Positions 1-8,777 are shown, counted from the first letter of the stretch. The stretch: DNA of 64,000 nt from an uncultured Spirochaetales bacterium (GCA_949295125.1 CASFJV010000046.1:1-64000); one strand, 5' to 3'. Notes: generated by a model from the sequence alone, not told the origin. Translations and numbers: made by a program.

Positions 1-47
1 GAAGCCAGGAAGAGCTTGAGAATGCCCTAAAAAACAATCCTTTCTGA
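1..47 (+). CDS. C-terminal end of an upstream gene (partial)
   Basis: One frame is open from the left edge to a TGA at 45-47. It encodes a short hydrophilic tail ending in ELENALKNNPF. Nothing in these 14 residues identifies a family. It is called only because the frame is open to the edge and is followed by an AT-rich non-coding stretch that looks like a promoter region. The upstream part lies outside the window. Confidence 0.35.
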   Translation, partial: SQEELENALKNNPF

Positions 48-103
48 TCCCCTATTTTGCGGAAAACCTCAGATGGGAAACCAGTTATTATTCCTTCTTT
101 TTA

Positions 104-121
104 TCGATAAATAATTATCGA
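104..121. promoter_or_regulatory. Inverted repeat upstream of livJ
   Basis: TCGATAA and TTATCGA form a perfect 7-bp inverted repeat around a 4-bp ATAA spacer. It lies about 175 bp upstream of the livJ start in AT-rich DNA. It could be an operator for the liv operon. The remaining non-coding stretch (48-295) also holds two direct copies of TTTGCATA near 189-206. No convincing -35/-10 pair could be fixed. Confidence 0.35.
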
Positions 122-295
122 CTTATTAATTATTGCCATAATAACAAATAGGAAAAATAAAATCATAGTCCATAAAACATACAGAATTTTGCATATTTTT
201 TGCATAAAAATCCAAATTCAGTATTTCATAAAAACTGCAATAACTGTATCATAGAGCAAAATTGTTACTTTCTTACAACTTTAGGGAGGCTGAAA

Positions 296-1468
296 TTGAG
301 AAAAGTCCTATTTACACTTTTTGTACTCGTCATTGCTTCTTCTATGCTTTTTGCAGGTGGCTCCTCAGAAAGTGATGGAAACGTGATCAGGATTGGCGTA
401 TTTGAGCCGGCTAGCGGAGATAATGGTGCTGGCGGAAAGCAGGAGACGCTTGGAATACAGTACGCTAACTATCTTACCCCTACCCTGACACTCGGAGATA
501 CTGAATACCAGGTAGAACTGGTCATTGCAGACAACGAGAGCTCAAATGACAGGGCAGCAACAGCAGCAGCCACTTTGATAAACGCCGACATTTCTGTTGC
601 TCTCGGTTCCTATGGCTCAGGTGTTTCCATTGCTGGAAGCGATACATTCCGTGCAGCTGGAGTTCCTATTATCGGAATCACATGCACAAATCCGCAGGTT
701 ACAGAGGGAAACACACACTACTTCAGGATCTGCTTCCTTGATCCGTTCCAGGGAACTGTTCTTGCAAACTATGCATATAACGTGCTTGGCGTAAGGAAGG
801 CTTACTGCCTTGCAAAGCTCGGTGATGATTACTCTGGAGGGCTTGTAAACTACTTTATTGAGGCATTTGAATCACTTGGCGGAGAGTGTGTTTCAGAGAC
901 TTTCCCGGAAGGAAACAGTGATTTCACTTCATATATTGCAAATGCAAAGAACAGCGGATGCGAAGTATTCTTCTCCCCTGTCTCAACAGAAGCTGCACAG
1001 CTTATTATCAACCAGGCTGACAGCCAGAGCCTTGGAATGCCGATCCTTGCTGGTGACACATGGGATTCAAACGTAATACTGCAGGCTGCAATGGGAACTG
1101 ATGTTGATGTCACAGTTACAACATTCTACCCGGAAGGCGCTGATGCTGACTTCGACAACGGCTTCAAGGAATGGGTTAATGCAGACTCTACAAGACTTAA
1201 CAACAATGGTGGAGATGATACTGTCGCTGCTGTAACAGCTATGGGCTTTGATGCATACTACTTTGCACTTGAAGCTATAAAGAATGCCGGATCATCTGAT
1301 CCAGCTGACGTTATGGAGGCACTCTGGGATACAGAACTTGATGGAATTTCTGGACACATTGCACTTGATGACGTCAACGGTGATGCAATCAGGAACACAG
1401 CATACGTCAAGCACTGCAACAACGAGACAGGAGCTTGGGATGCACTTCCATCAGTTACTATCGAGTAA
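296..1468 (+). CDS. livJ: Branched-chain amino-acid ABC transporter, substrate-binding protein
   Basis: Periplasmic type 1 solute-binding protein of a Liv/HAAT-type ABC importer. It probably binds leucine, isoleucine or valine, or another amino acid or amide. The start is taken as TTG 296, because AGGGAGG sits 6 nt upstream and translation then begins with a basic n-region (LRKVLF) and hydrophobic core ending at LFAGG, a good signal peptide. The longer frame from ATG 200 would put about 32 unrelated residues before it. There is no lipobox cysteine, so it is probably cleaved and soluble rather than a lipoprotein. The mature part begins IRIGVFEPASG, typical of the fold. It is the first gene of livJHMGF. 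Substrate specificity cannot be read from the sequence. Confidence 0.9.
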   Translation: MRKVLFTLFVLVIASSMLFAGGSSESDGNVIRIGVFEPASGDNGAGGKQETLGIQYANYLTPTLTLGDTEYQVELVIADNESSNDRAATAAATLINADISVALGSYGSGVSIAGSDTFRAAGVPIIGITCTNPQVTEGNTHYFRICFLDPFQGTVLANYAYNVLGVRKAYCLAKLGDDYSGGLVNYFIEAFESLGGECVSETFPEGNSDFTSYIANAKNSGCEVFFSPVSTEAAQLIINQADSQSLGMPILAGDTWDSNVILQAAMGTDVDVTVTTFYPEGADADFDNGFKEWVNADSTRLNNNGGDDTVAAVTAMGFDAYYFALEAIKNAGSSDPADVMEALWDTELDGISGHIALDDVNGDAIRNTAYVKHCNNETGAWDALPSVTIE

Positions 1469-1533
1469 TTGGAATTAATACCCGTTATGGCGGTAGATAA
1501 CCTTCTACCGCTATTTCTTTTAAAGGAGTTTAG

Positions 1534-2448
1534 ATGATCGAGTTCCTACATGATAACCTGTCATATTTCCTCTCTGGCATATCTGTCGGAGGACAGTACG
1601 CACTTATTGCAATAGGCTATACGATGGTTTATGGAATACTGAGGCTTATAAACTTTGCCCACGGTGATGTTTTCATGTGCGCAGGGCTTGCAATGGTATA
1701 TCTCTCGGCAAGCCTTCCATTCTACATCTCCATTCCTGTAACCATCATCCTTACAGTGCTTTTAGGATTTGTTATTGAGCGTGTGGCATACCGCCCATTG
1801 AGATCTGCTCCCCGCATGTCAGTCATGATAAGCGCTATAGGAGTCAGCTATCTGCTGCAGAACGCAGCGCTATATTTCACAGGTGGGCTTGCAAAGGTCT
1901 ATCCTGCAATCCCGCTTTTAAGCGATACGGTCACTATCTGGGATTCTCCAACGAGAGCGGTTACAATCATCACACCGTTTCTCACTGTATTCCTTGTAAT
2001 CGTACTTACACTTTTAATCAAGCATACAAAGATCGGCATGGCCATGAGGGCTGTTTCCAAGGATTTTGAGACAAGCCAGCTCATGGGCATCAAGATAAAC
2101 AATATAATCAGCGTGACTTTCATCATCGGCTCATTCCTGGCAGCTGTCGGATCAATACTGTATTTCTCAAATTATTCTTCAGTTGTTCCAACAAGCGGAA
2201 GCATGCCCGGCCTCAAAGCCTTTGTTGCTGCAGTCTTTGGCGGTATAGGATCCATTCCGGGTGCGGTTATCGGAGCCTTCATAATTGGAATCTGCGAGAA
2301 TATCATACGCGGAGGGGCAAGCATATTCGGCATTCCGGGAACAGGATGGACAACATTTTCAGATGCATTCACATTTGCACTGCTTATTGTGATCCTTGTT
2401 GTCAAGCCAACAGGACTCTTTGGTGAAAAGAGTGTTGATAAGGTCTAA
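1534..2448 (+). CDS. livH: Branched-chain amino-acid ABC transporter permease LivH
   Basis: Inner-membrane permease of the Liv importer; 304 residues, mostly hydrophobic, with about eight transmembrane segments. The family hallmark RLINFAHGDVFM lies at residues 37-48, and a cytoplasmic coupling-helix region follows around SKDFETSQLMGI. An AAAGGAG site lies 6-7 nt before the ATG. It follows livJ by 65 bp and precedes livM by 9 bp, so it is co-transcribed. It should pair with LivM as a heterodimer energised by LivG and LivF. Confidence 0.93.
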   Translation: MIEFLHDNLSYFLSGISVGGQYALIAIGYTMVYGILRLINFAHGDVFMCAGLAMVYLSASLPFYISIPVTIILTVLLGFVIERVAYRPLRSAPRMSVMISAIGVSYLLQNAALYFTGGLAKVYPAIPLLSDTVTIWDSPTRAVTIITPFLTVFLVIVLTLLIKHTKIGMAMRAVSKDFETSQLMGIKINNIISVTFIIGSFLAAVGSILYFSNYSSVVPTSGSMPGLKAFVAAVFGGIGSIPGAVIGAFIIGICENIIRGGASIFGIPGTGWTTFSDAFTFALLIVILVVKPTGLFGEKSVDKV

Positions 2449-2457
2449 GGGGGAATT

Positions 2458-3582
2458 ATGGATAGGGAAAAGAGAAAAGAGAAGATTGCTTTATTCATCT
2501 TCATCGCTGCCATTTACATATTCGTTTTCATTCTCGAGCTGACACTTAGGAAGACAAGCATTGTGTTCACCGTCCTTAGAAAAGGGGCAATCTATTCGCT
2601 CGTTGCAGTTTCAATGAACCTTCTCAACGGCTTTACTGGCCTATTCAGCCTCGGCCAGGCAGGGTTCATGCTTCTTGGTGCATACACATACGGAATCCTT
2701 ACGATGCCAACAAGTGTGAAGGAAGGAACAAGCGTTTACCGCTATTATGATGCCTTGATCAAATTCGATACCGGAGTGTTTACAGGCCTGATCGCAGCCG
2801 GTCTTGTAGCAGCACTCTTTGCTGCAGTAATCGGCCTTCCCGTTCTAAGGCTGAAAAGCGATTACCTTGCCATAGCAACCCTGGGATTTGCAGAGATCAT
2901 AAGGGCTGTGTTCCAGTGGGACGTACTTGGGCCGCTGACAAACGGAGCAAACCTCATAAGGAACTACAAGGACCTGACAAACATAACAATTCCATTCACT
3001 GACATCCAGTTCCCTCCCACCCTCTTCATCTTCATAGTGGTCGGAATCTGCATTGCAATAATAGTTATGCTCATTAACTCCTCATATGGAAGGGCATTCA
3101 AGGCAATAAGGGATGATGAAGTGGCAGCCGAGGCAATGGGAATCAACCTCTTCAGGCATAAGGAGCTGAGTTTTGTGATATCGTCATTCTTTGCCGGAAT
3201 TTCCGGAGCACTCCTTGCCATGTTCCAGTTCACGGTGCAGGCATCACAGTTCAGGACAAGCATGACATACGAACTCCTTCTTATTGTCGTGATCGGAGGA
3301 ATTGGGTCAATAAGCGGATCCTGCATAGCATCTTTCCTTTACATCGCACTCTCCGAGTGGTGGCTCCGCGGCCTTGACATGGGTACATTCCTTGGCATCC
3401 ATGCCCCCAACCTTTTCCGCTCTGGCTTCAGGAGGCTTGTCTTCTCCGTTGCCATAATGTGCATCGTCCTTTTCTTCAGCAAGGGAATCATGGGAGATAA
3501 GGAGCTTTCGCTGAAGAGAATGAAAGAAAGAATTGCTGCTGTTCCTTTATTCTTCAAGAGACTGAAAAAGAGGGAGGCCTGA
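2458..3582 (+). CDS. livM: Branched-chain amino-acid ABC transporter permease LivM
   Basis: Second membrane subunit of the Liv importer; 374 residues. It carries the LivM signature LNGFTGLFSLGQAGFMLLGAY at about residues 55-76 and the conserved cytoplasmic loop RAIRDDEVAAEAMGIN. The C-terminus is extended and basic (ending KRLKKREA). A GGGGGA ribosome-binding site lies directly upstream. Nine bp separate it from livH and 1 bp from livG, indicating a single operon with probable translational coupling. Confidence 0.93.
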   Translation: MDREKRKEKIALFIFIAAIYIFVFILELTLRKTSIVFTVLRKGAIYSLVAVSMNLLNGFTGLFSLGQAGFMLLGAYTYGILTMPTSVKEGTSVYRYYDALIKFDTGVFTGLIAAGLVAALFAAVIGLPVLRLKSDYLAIATLGFAEIIRAVFQWDVLGPLTNGANLIRNYKDLTNITIPFTDIQFPPTLFIFIVVGICIAIIVMLINSSYGRAFKAIRDDEVAAEAMGINLFRHKELSFVISSFFAGISGALLAMFQFTVQASQFRTSMTYELLLIVVIGGIGSISGSCIASFLYIALSEWWLRGLDMGTFLGIHAPNLFRSGFRRLVFSVAIMCIVLFFSKGIMGDKELSLKRMKERIAAVPLFFKRLKKREA

Positions 3583-3583
3583 T

Positions 3584-4429
3584 ATGGAGAGCATACTTAA
3601 GCTTGAGAACGTCACGATGCAGTTCGGCGGAGTTGTCGCTGTGAATAACCTGTCGCTGAATGTGAATAAGGGGGAAATCGTTGCCCTTATCGGTCCAAAT
3701 GGAGCTGGAAAGACCACTGCATTCAACTGCATCACAGGGGTATATGAGCCTACAAACGGAAAGATCAGCTTTGAAGGCAATGTTATAATATCAAATACGC
3801 CAAGCGGGAAGATGAAGAAGATCTACGCAGGAGAAAACAGGACGCTATATGAACAAGACAAGGTTCTCAGCCCTACCCCTGACAGGATAACGGAACTTGG
3901 AATTGCAAGGACATTCCAGAACATAAGGCTTTTCAAGAGCATGACTGTCTTTGACAATGTCCTTACTGCAATGCATTTAAGGGCAAGGCAGAATGTTTTT
4001 TCCGCAACATTCAGGATAAGCCATGCTGAAGAAAAGAGGATGAGGGAAGAAACCGAAGAGCTCTTAAGGGAGCAGGATCTTTATTCTCTCAAGGATGAGA
4101 TAGCAACCTCACTGCCGTACGGAAAACAGAGGCGTCTTGAAATAGCCAGGGCATTGGCTACGAAGCCAAAGCTGCTTCTTCTTGATGAGCCGGCTGCAGG
4201 AATGAATCCGCAGGAAACGCTTGAACTGGCTAATTTCATAAAAGAGATTAAAGACCGCTACAGCCTCTCAATATTCATGATTGAGCACCATATGGACCTT
4301 GTCATGAAGATCTCTGACCGGATTTATGTCCTTGATTTCGGTTCCCTGATTGCTGAAGGCAATCCTGAGGAAATACAGGGGAACCAGAGGGTAATTGATG
4401 CATATCTGGGGGTATCTGAAGATGTTTAG
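3584..4429 (+). CDS. livG: Branched-chain amino-acid ABC transporter ATP-binding protein LivG
   Basis: Cytoplasmic ATPase subunit; 281 residues, somewhat longer than the usual roughly 255. It shows Walker A GPNGAGKTT, the LivG-type ARTFQNIRLF segment, a signature region SLPYGKQRRLEIARAL (a non-canonical LSGGQ form usual for LivG), Walker B LLLLDEPAAGMN and the switch histidine in IEHHMD. The extra length lies between Walker A and the RTFQN motif (about residues 65-100) and resembles LivG proteins with an insertion there. Its last 8 bases overlap livF. Confidence 0.93.
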   Translation: MESILKLENVTMQFGGVVAVNNLSLNVNKGEIVALIGPNGAGKTTAFNCITGVYEPTNGKISFEGNVIISNTPSGKMKKIYAGENRTLYEQDKVLSPTPDRITELGIARTFQNIRLFKSMTVFDNVLTAMHLRARQNVFSATFRISHAEEKRMREETEELLREQDLYSLKDEIATSLPYGKQRRLEIARALATKPKLLLLDEPAAGMNPQETLELANFIKEIKDRYSLSIFMIEHHMDLVMKISDRIYVLDFGSLIAEGNPEEIQGNQRVIDAYLGVSEDV

Positions 4430-5120
4430 CATAAAGAATCTGAAAGTGAATTATGGCGGAATTGAAGCAGTAAGGGATATCTCCTTTGATGTTCCAGATG
4501 GTTCAATCGTATCGCTGATCGGCGCTAACGGCGCAGGCAAGAGCACTACGCTGAGAACCATAGCAGGGCTTGTAAAAGCCAGGAGCGGCAAAATAGAATT
4601 TAGCGGGGAAGATATCACGAACAGGGAGCCGGCCTACATCGTGCAGAAAGGAATAACGCTGGTGCCGGAAGGAAGGAAGATATTTGCCGATCTCACTGTC
4701 CTTGAGAACCTTAAAATCGGCGCTTACCTTAGAAGCGACAGCCTTGAGGAGGATCTTGAATGGGTTTACTCCCTTTTCCCGAGGCTCAAGGAGAGAAGCT
4801 GGCAGCTTGGAGGAACGCTCTCTGGAGGAGAGCAGCAGATGCTTGCTGTGGCAAGGGCACTGATGGCGAAACCGAAGATCATGATGATGGATGAGCCATC
4901 CCTTGGACTGGCTCCGCTTATCGTAAAGGATATTTTCTCCATCATAAAAGAGATAAACAGGCTTGGCGTTACAATACTGCTGATTGAACAGAATGCAAAT
5001 ATGGCACTCCAGGTTGCAGATATGGCATATGTAATGGAAACCGGACAGATAGCCCTTTCCGGAAAAGGTTCAGAACTGCTGAAGAATGAAGATGTGAAGA
5101 AAGCATATCTTGGTTCTTGA
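4422..5120 (+). CDS. livF: Branched-chain amino-acid ABC transporter ATP-binding protein LivF
   Basis: Second ATPase subunit; 232 residues, normal for LivF. Motifs in order: Walker A GANGAGKST, LVPEGRKIF, signature LSGGEQQ, Walker B IMMMDEPSLGL and the switch region LLIEQN. ATG 4422 is chosen because the protein then begins MFSIKNLKVNYGG, as in the family, with GGGGG about 9 nt upstream. An in-frame ATG at 4395 would add residues that belong to livG. The start overlaps the livG stop, implying coupled translation. It ends the operon and converges with the P-II gene. Confidence 0.93.
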   Translation: MFSIKNLKVNYGGIEAVRDISFDVPDGSIVSLIGANGAGKSTTLRTIAGLVKARSGKIEFSGEDITNREPAYIVQKGITLVPEGRKIFADLTVLENLKIGAYLRSDSLEEDLEWVYSLFPRLKERSWQLGGTLSGGEQQMLAVARALMAKPKIMMMDEPSLGLAPLIVKDIFSIIKEINRLGVTILLIEQNANMALQVADMAYVMETGQIALSGKGSELLKNEDVKKAYLGS

Positions 5121-5170
5121 AGAATTTATTTAATCTTTTTTAGGCCTGTCAGCAATGGCAGGCCATTAAA

Positions 5171-5761
5171 CTAGCCAAGTGGCACAAAATTGTTTACAGG
5201 TATAGTAAAGAGGATTCCCATGCCTTTCTTCTTGAGGCATTCAAGGCCCTTTACAGCCTCAACCACCCTTTCTGAAACATCACTTTTTGCAACAATCAGG
5301 AGGATTTCCTTTTCTGGAACGATTGAGATGCCGAAGAATTTAGCATCCTCTTCACTTGCAGTTCCATGTGCATTTATTATTGTTCCGCCGCTTGCTCCCG
5401 CTTTCCTGGCAGTTGCCATGACATCTTCGCTATATCCTTTCTCAACGATAATTTCTATCATTTCCCATTCTCTGCTCATACTTCTGTCCTCACTGTTTGC
5501 ATCCATTATGAATGCAATGCCATTCTTGCTTTTCGCCCTCTTTGCTGCTAAGAGCACGCTATCAAGTATCTCATCGCTAAGAAGGCTCATTATAACCTCC
5601 TTGCGGCTGTCTCCAATGCCAAGCAGCGCAAGCACTGAAGATGATGCGCTTCCGCGTGCATAGCATATTGTTCCACCCGTTGCACCGGCATCCCTCATCG
5701 CCTTCATTACCCTTGAGCCATCGCCTTTCTGGACTACAGCAATTAAAAGATAATTTCTCAT
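5171..5761 (-). CDS. Tandem P-II-like signalling protein
   Basis: A 196-residue protein made of two P-II-like (GlnB-fold) halves, about residues 1-90 and 98-190. Each half carries the family's glycine motif (DAGATGGTICYARGSA and KAGASGGTIINAHGTA) and the EKE/RKE-V-I-hydrophobic strand. P-II proteins are usually about 112 residues and trimeric, so the duplication is notable. The uridylylated tyrosine T-loop of GlnB is not evident. It is the last gene of a minus-strand operon. Its start overlaps the end of the DUF1538 gene by 4 bp, suggesting it regulates that membrane protein or senses its substrate. Ligand unknown. Confidence 0.8.
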   Translation of the reverse strand: MRNYLLIAVVQKGDGSRVMKAMRDAGATGGTICYARGSASSSVLALLGIGDSRKEVIMSLLSDEILDSVLLAAKRAKSKNGIAFIMDANSEDRSMSREWEMIEIIVEKGYSEDVMATARKAGASGGTIINAHGTASEEDAKFFGISIVPEKEILLIVAKSDVSERVVEAVKGLECLKKKGMGILFTIPVNNFVPLG

Positions 5762-7212
5762 ACTCTACTCTCCATCTCTTTCTTCTTCAGAGCCCTGCTA
5801 TAGATTATACCAAGAATTTCAATGCACAGTATCGGAGTCATGGCAATAAGGCCAATCATGCCAAAACTTGCTGTTGCCATATTTCCTCCCATGCTTGCTG
5901 CTGCGCCAATGGCAAAAGGCAGGAGGAATGTTGAACTCATCGGACCTGTTGCAACACCGCCAGAATCAAATGCAATTCCAACAAACAGTGTTGGCGTTTT
6001 CAGCATGAGAAGAAGTATTATTGCATATCCGGGTAAAAGGAAAGTCCATATCGAAAGGGAGAAAATGATCCTGATCATTGCAAGAAGCACTGCGCATGCC
6101 ACTCCGATGCACATTGCACTCAGCATGACCTTCCTCTGGATATGTCCCTGTGTAACCTCTTCAACCTGACGTGTAAGAACCCATATTGCAGGTTCTGCAA
6201 GAACTACGGATGCTCCGAGGAAAAATCCCACCAGGCAAAGCAGTATCCTGCTTGCAGAAGCCAGGGAAGCACCGATACTTGAAGCAGTCGGCATGAAGAA
6301 TCCCTTTACGGCAAAGAGAAATACTATAAGTCCGATATAAGTATAGAAGAATCCTATGAACATCCTGGCTGTCTGCATCTTAGGCATCTTGAGAAGGACA
6401 AGCTGCATCAGGATGAATACCAGGACAAGGGGAAGGAGTGCTGATGTGACTTCCTTCAGCACATCTATAAACTGCTCAAGCATTCCAAGGCTTTCACTGG
6501 CACTTTCAATATCAGTATTCAGGTTTCCACTGAATATCAGGCCAAGGATAAGCACAAAGAGCACAGGTCCGATCGAAGCAATTCCAGTATAGCCGAAAGA
6601 TGAATCTTCCCCATCATTCTTGCTTTCGCTGATTCCAAGTCCAAGTGCCATGATGAAGGGAACAGCCATAGGCCCAGTAGTTGCACCTCCTGAGTCAAAG
6701 CCCACAGAGACAAAGAACTCATCCACAAAGAATGCAACAGCGAAAGTAACTGCCACACAGAGAGCAAGGGTGAGCTTCAATGACAGGTTCAGTATGCTCC
6801 TTAAGAAGGATATTGCTACAAAAATCCCTACTCCAAGGCTTATGGCAATTATCAGGACCATAGGGCTTATAAGTGGATTTATGGCTGTAACCTGGTCAGC
6901 AAGCACCCTGACATCCGGTTCTGCCACGGTAATGATTGTTCCCAGGAAAAATCCTACCAGAAGAAGCAGTCCGATATTCTTTTTCTGTGTGACCCTGGAT
7001 CCGATAAGGCTTCCAACTGGAGTTAGCCCTATATCCACGCCAACAAGGAATACAGTAAGCCCAATTATTACAAGGACTACAGAAAAAATGAACTCAACGA
7101 ATGAAATCTCACCCGTTGAGAATACTCCTAAAATTAGTCCTGCCACTGCAGCAATCACTGCAATAGGCAGAACGGATATAACAGTTTCTTTAAGTTGCTT
7201 TACAAATCCCAT
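5758..7212 (-). CDS. DUF1538 family tandem-repeat membrane protein (putative transporter)
   Basis: A 484-residue polytopic membrane protein with two homologous halves. VGFFLGTIITVAEPDVRVL (about residue 86) is mirrored by VGFFLGASVVLAEPAIWVL. VGFDSGGATTGPM (about residue 170) is mirrored by IAFDSGGVATGPM. The repeated AEP and FDSGG-x-TGPM motifs are characteristic of DUF1538. Two half-repeats with conserved acidic and glycine motifs are what a secondary transporter would show, but the substrate is unknown. It sits between a sodium-pump-like beta subunit with its small partner and a P-II-like protein, with 11 bp and -4 bp spacing, so all four are one transcript. Confidence 0.85.
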   Translation of the reverse strand: MGFVKQLKETVISVLPIAVIAAVAGLILGVFSTGEISFVEFIFSVVLVIIGLTVFLVGVDIGLTPVGSLIGSRVTQKKNIGLLLLVGFFLGTIITVAEPDVRVLADQVTAINPLISPMVLIIAISLGVGIFVAISFLRSILNLSLKLTLALCVAVTFAVAFFVDEFFVSVGFDSGGATTGPMAVPFIMALGLGISESKNDGEDSSFGYTGIASIGPVLFVLILGLIFSGNLNTDIESASESLGMLEQFIDVLKEVTSALLPLVLVFILMQLVLLKMPKMQTARMFIGFFYTYIGLIVFLFAVKGFFMPTASSIGASLASASRILLCLVGFFLGASVVLAEPAIWVLTRQVEEVTQGHIQRKVMLSAMCIGVACAVLLAMIRIIFSLSIWTFLLPGYAIILLLMLKTPTLFVGIAFDSGGVATGPMSSTFLLPFAIGAAASMGGNMATASFGMIGLIAMTPILCIEILGIIYSRALKKKEMESRV

Positions 7213-7223
7213 TAACTAGATTC

Positions 7224-7496
7224 TCACTCTTTATCCTTTTTCTTGCCTGTAAGTGCATTAAGAACAATAAGAACGAGAAACAGGATACCCATAGCTGCAG
7301 CCAGCAGACCCCAGCGGGAAAATGCAACAACTGTTACGTTTCCAGCATTGTAATTCTCCTCCATCATAGCGGAAACGATTTCTGAAGTTGAATTGCCGTT
7401 TTCCATCATAGCTGCAATCTCACTGATCTGATCTACAGTTAATTCTCCATTAGTCTGAGCAATAAGCTGATCGATTGTTGTATTATCCATGTCCAT
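7224..7496 (-). CDS. Small tail-anchored membrane protein next to OadB-like subunit
   Basis: A 90-residue protein with an acidic N-terminal half (residues 1-50, M-x-E/D-rich, probably helical), one transmembrane segment at about residues 60-82 and a basic KKKDKE tail. It occupies the place where an OadG gamma subunit might be expected, 5 bp after the beta-subunit gene. However, the topology is reversed relative to OadG, whose single membrane helix is N-terminal. No family was recognised. A structural partner of the beta-like subunit is inferred from position only. Confidence 0.65.
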   Translation of the reverse strand: MDMDNTTIDQLIAQTNGELTVDQISEIAAMMENGNSTSEIVSAMMEENYNAGNVTVVAFSRWGLLAAAMGILFLVLIVLNALTGKKKDKE

Positions 7497-7501
7497 CCTC
7501 C

Positions 7502-8629
7502 TTAGCTTAATGCTGAAATAACAGTTGTGACGTTATTCACATGCGGTAATAAGTAAGATAACAGCAGTCCGCCTGCAAGAACAGATCCAATCTGTCCTGA
7601 AACGTTTGCACCAAGTGCAAATGGAAGGAGGTGATTCTGCTTATCTGCCTCAATACCGACCTTCTGCACAACACGGCTTGACATCGGGAATGCAGAGATT
7701 CCAGCTCCTCCGATAAGCGGATTGATCTTCTTTCCCTTTGGAAGGAAGATATTTGCTATCTTGAGGAATACGACTCCACATGCTGTGTCAAATGCGAATG
7801 CAACAAGTCCGAATGCCATGATCATGATTGTCTCCGGCCTTAAAAGTGCAGGACCTGACATCATTGGAGAAATTGCAAGTCCGAGAAGGAGTGTGATAAG
7901 CGGGCTCAGCATGTTCTGTGCAGCAAGAGAGAGGCTGTCGAGAACTCCGCACTCCCTCAGGAGGTTTCCGAACATGAGCATACCAACGAGAGCTGCTGAA
8001 TCTGGTGCAAGCCAAGCACACACGATTGTTGTGAGGATTGGGAACAGGATCCTTGTTGTCCTGCTCACAGCCTTTGCGCTGTAGTGCATCCTGATCTGCC
8101 TTTCCTTCTTTGTTGTGCATGCCTTCAGGACTATAGGCTGGATCATAGGGACCAGAGCCATATAACAGTATGCAACAACAAGAATTGCAGCAACGTAGTT
8201 GGACTGCAGTCGCTGTGATACAAGGATTGCTGTAGGACCGTCGGCAGCACCGATGATACCAATTGAAGCAGCATCATTCAGTGGGAAGCCGAGAAGAGCT
8301 GCTACTATCATGGAAATGAAGATACCGCCCTGCCCTGCTGCTCCGATGAAGATGAGCCAAGGCTTCGAAATAAGTGGTCCGAAGTCAATCATTGCTCCTA
8401 TACCGATAAAGAGAAGAAGCGGGAATGCTTCTGCGCTTTCAATACCAACATTGAACAGCCACTGAAGGATTGCATTGTCCTGCAGCATGACAGAACCTGG
8501 AATGTTGACCAGAATAGCGCCAAAACCCATAGGAAGGAGTAAAGTCGGCTCCATCTCTTTCTTGATAGCAAGATAGATTAGGATGAGACCTACGCCTATC
8601 ATAATAATTTGACTGGTTAATTCGTTCAT
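7502..8629 (-). CDS. oadB: Na+-translocating decarboxylase beta subunit-like protein
   Basis: Membrane protein of the OadB/GcdB/MmdB family, the sodium-pumping subunit of biotin-dependent decarboxylases; 375 residues and about nine to eleven membrane segments. The conserved GAADGPTAILVSQRL motif carries the aspartate used in Na+ binding in the family. GANVSGQIGSVLAGG near the C-terminus is the second conserved half-site. Start ATG 8629 (MNELTSQ) has GGAG 4 nt upstream; the longer frame from 8659 lacks support. No carboxyltransferase (OadA) or biotin carrier gene lies near. The neighbours are a small membrane protein, a DUF1538 protein and a P-II-like protein. The gene symbol reflects family only. 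Confidence 0.85.
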   Translation of the reverse strand: MNELTSQIIMIGVGLILIYLAIKKEMEPTLLLPMGFGAILVNIPGSVMLQDNAILQWLFNVGIESAEAFPLLLFIGIGAMIDFGPLISKPWLIFIGAAGQGGIFISMIVAALLGFPLNDAASIGIIGAADGPTAILVSQRLQSNYVAAILVVAYCYMALVPMIQPIVLKACTTKKERQIRMHYSAKAVSRTTRILFPILTTIVCAWLAPDSAALVGMLMFGNLLRECGVLDSLSLAAQNMLSPLITLLLGLAISPMMSGPALLRPETIMIMAFGLVAFAFDTACGVVFLKIANIFLPKGKKINPLIGGAGISAFPMSSRVVQKVGIEADKQNHLLPFALGANVSGQIGSVLAGGLLLSYLLPHVNNVTTVISALS

Positions 8630-8636
8630 AAGCTCC

Positions 8637-8665
8637 AATATAAACGAAAAAAAAAACAATATAAA
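8637..8665 (-). promoter_or_regulatory. Candidate oadB operon promoter with T10 spacer
   Basis: Read on the minus strand, a TTTATA hexamer (8665-8660) is followed after 17 bp by TATATT (8642-8637), and the ATG is 7 nt further on. The spacer contains ten consecutive T (A10 at 8647-8656 on the plus strand). GGAG falls between the -10 box and the ATG, so the transcript would have an extremely short leader if this -10 is used. The alternative is an upstream TATATT with the T10 tract transcribed. Confidence 0.4.
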
Positions 8666-8777
8666 GCGGAAAAAGGCTTAGTTGTCTGTTTTGCTTCAAA
8701 AGTTAATGGATTTTTGTCTGTATTGCCCTTCATATCCTTATGTGATAATGTACCTCAGGATATGGAGGATGGGAAAA

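Noticed and set aside
5139-5163. GGCCTGTC...GGCAGGCC hairpin between livF and the P-II gene as a terminator
   Set aside because: The stem is good, but neither strand has a T-run after it; the T-rich stretch precedes it on the plus strand. It may still act as a weak bidirectional stop.
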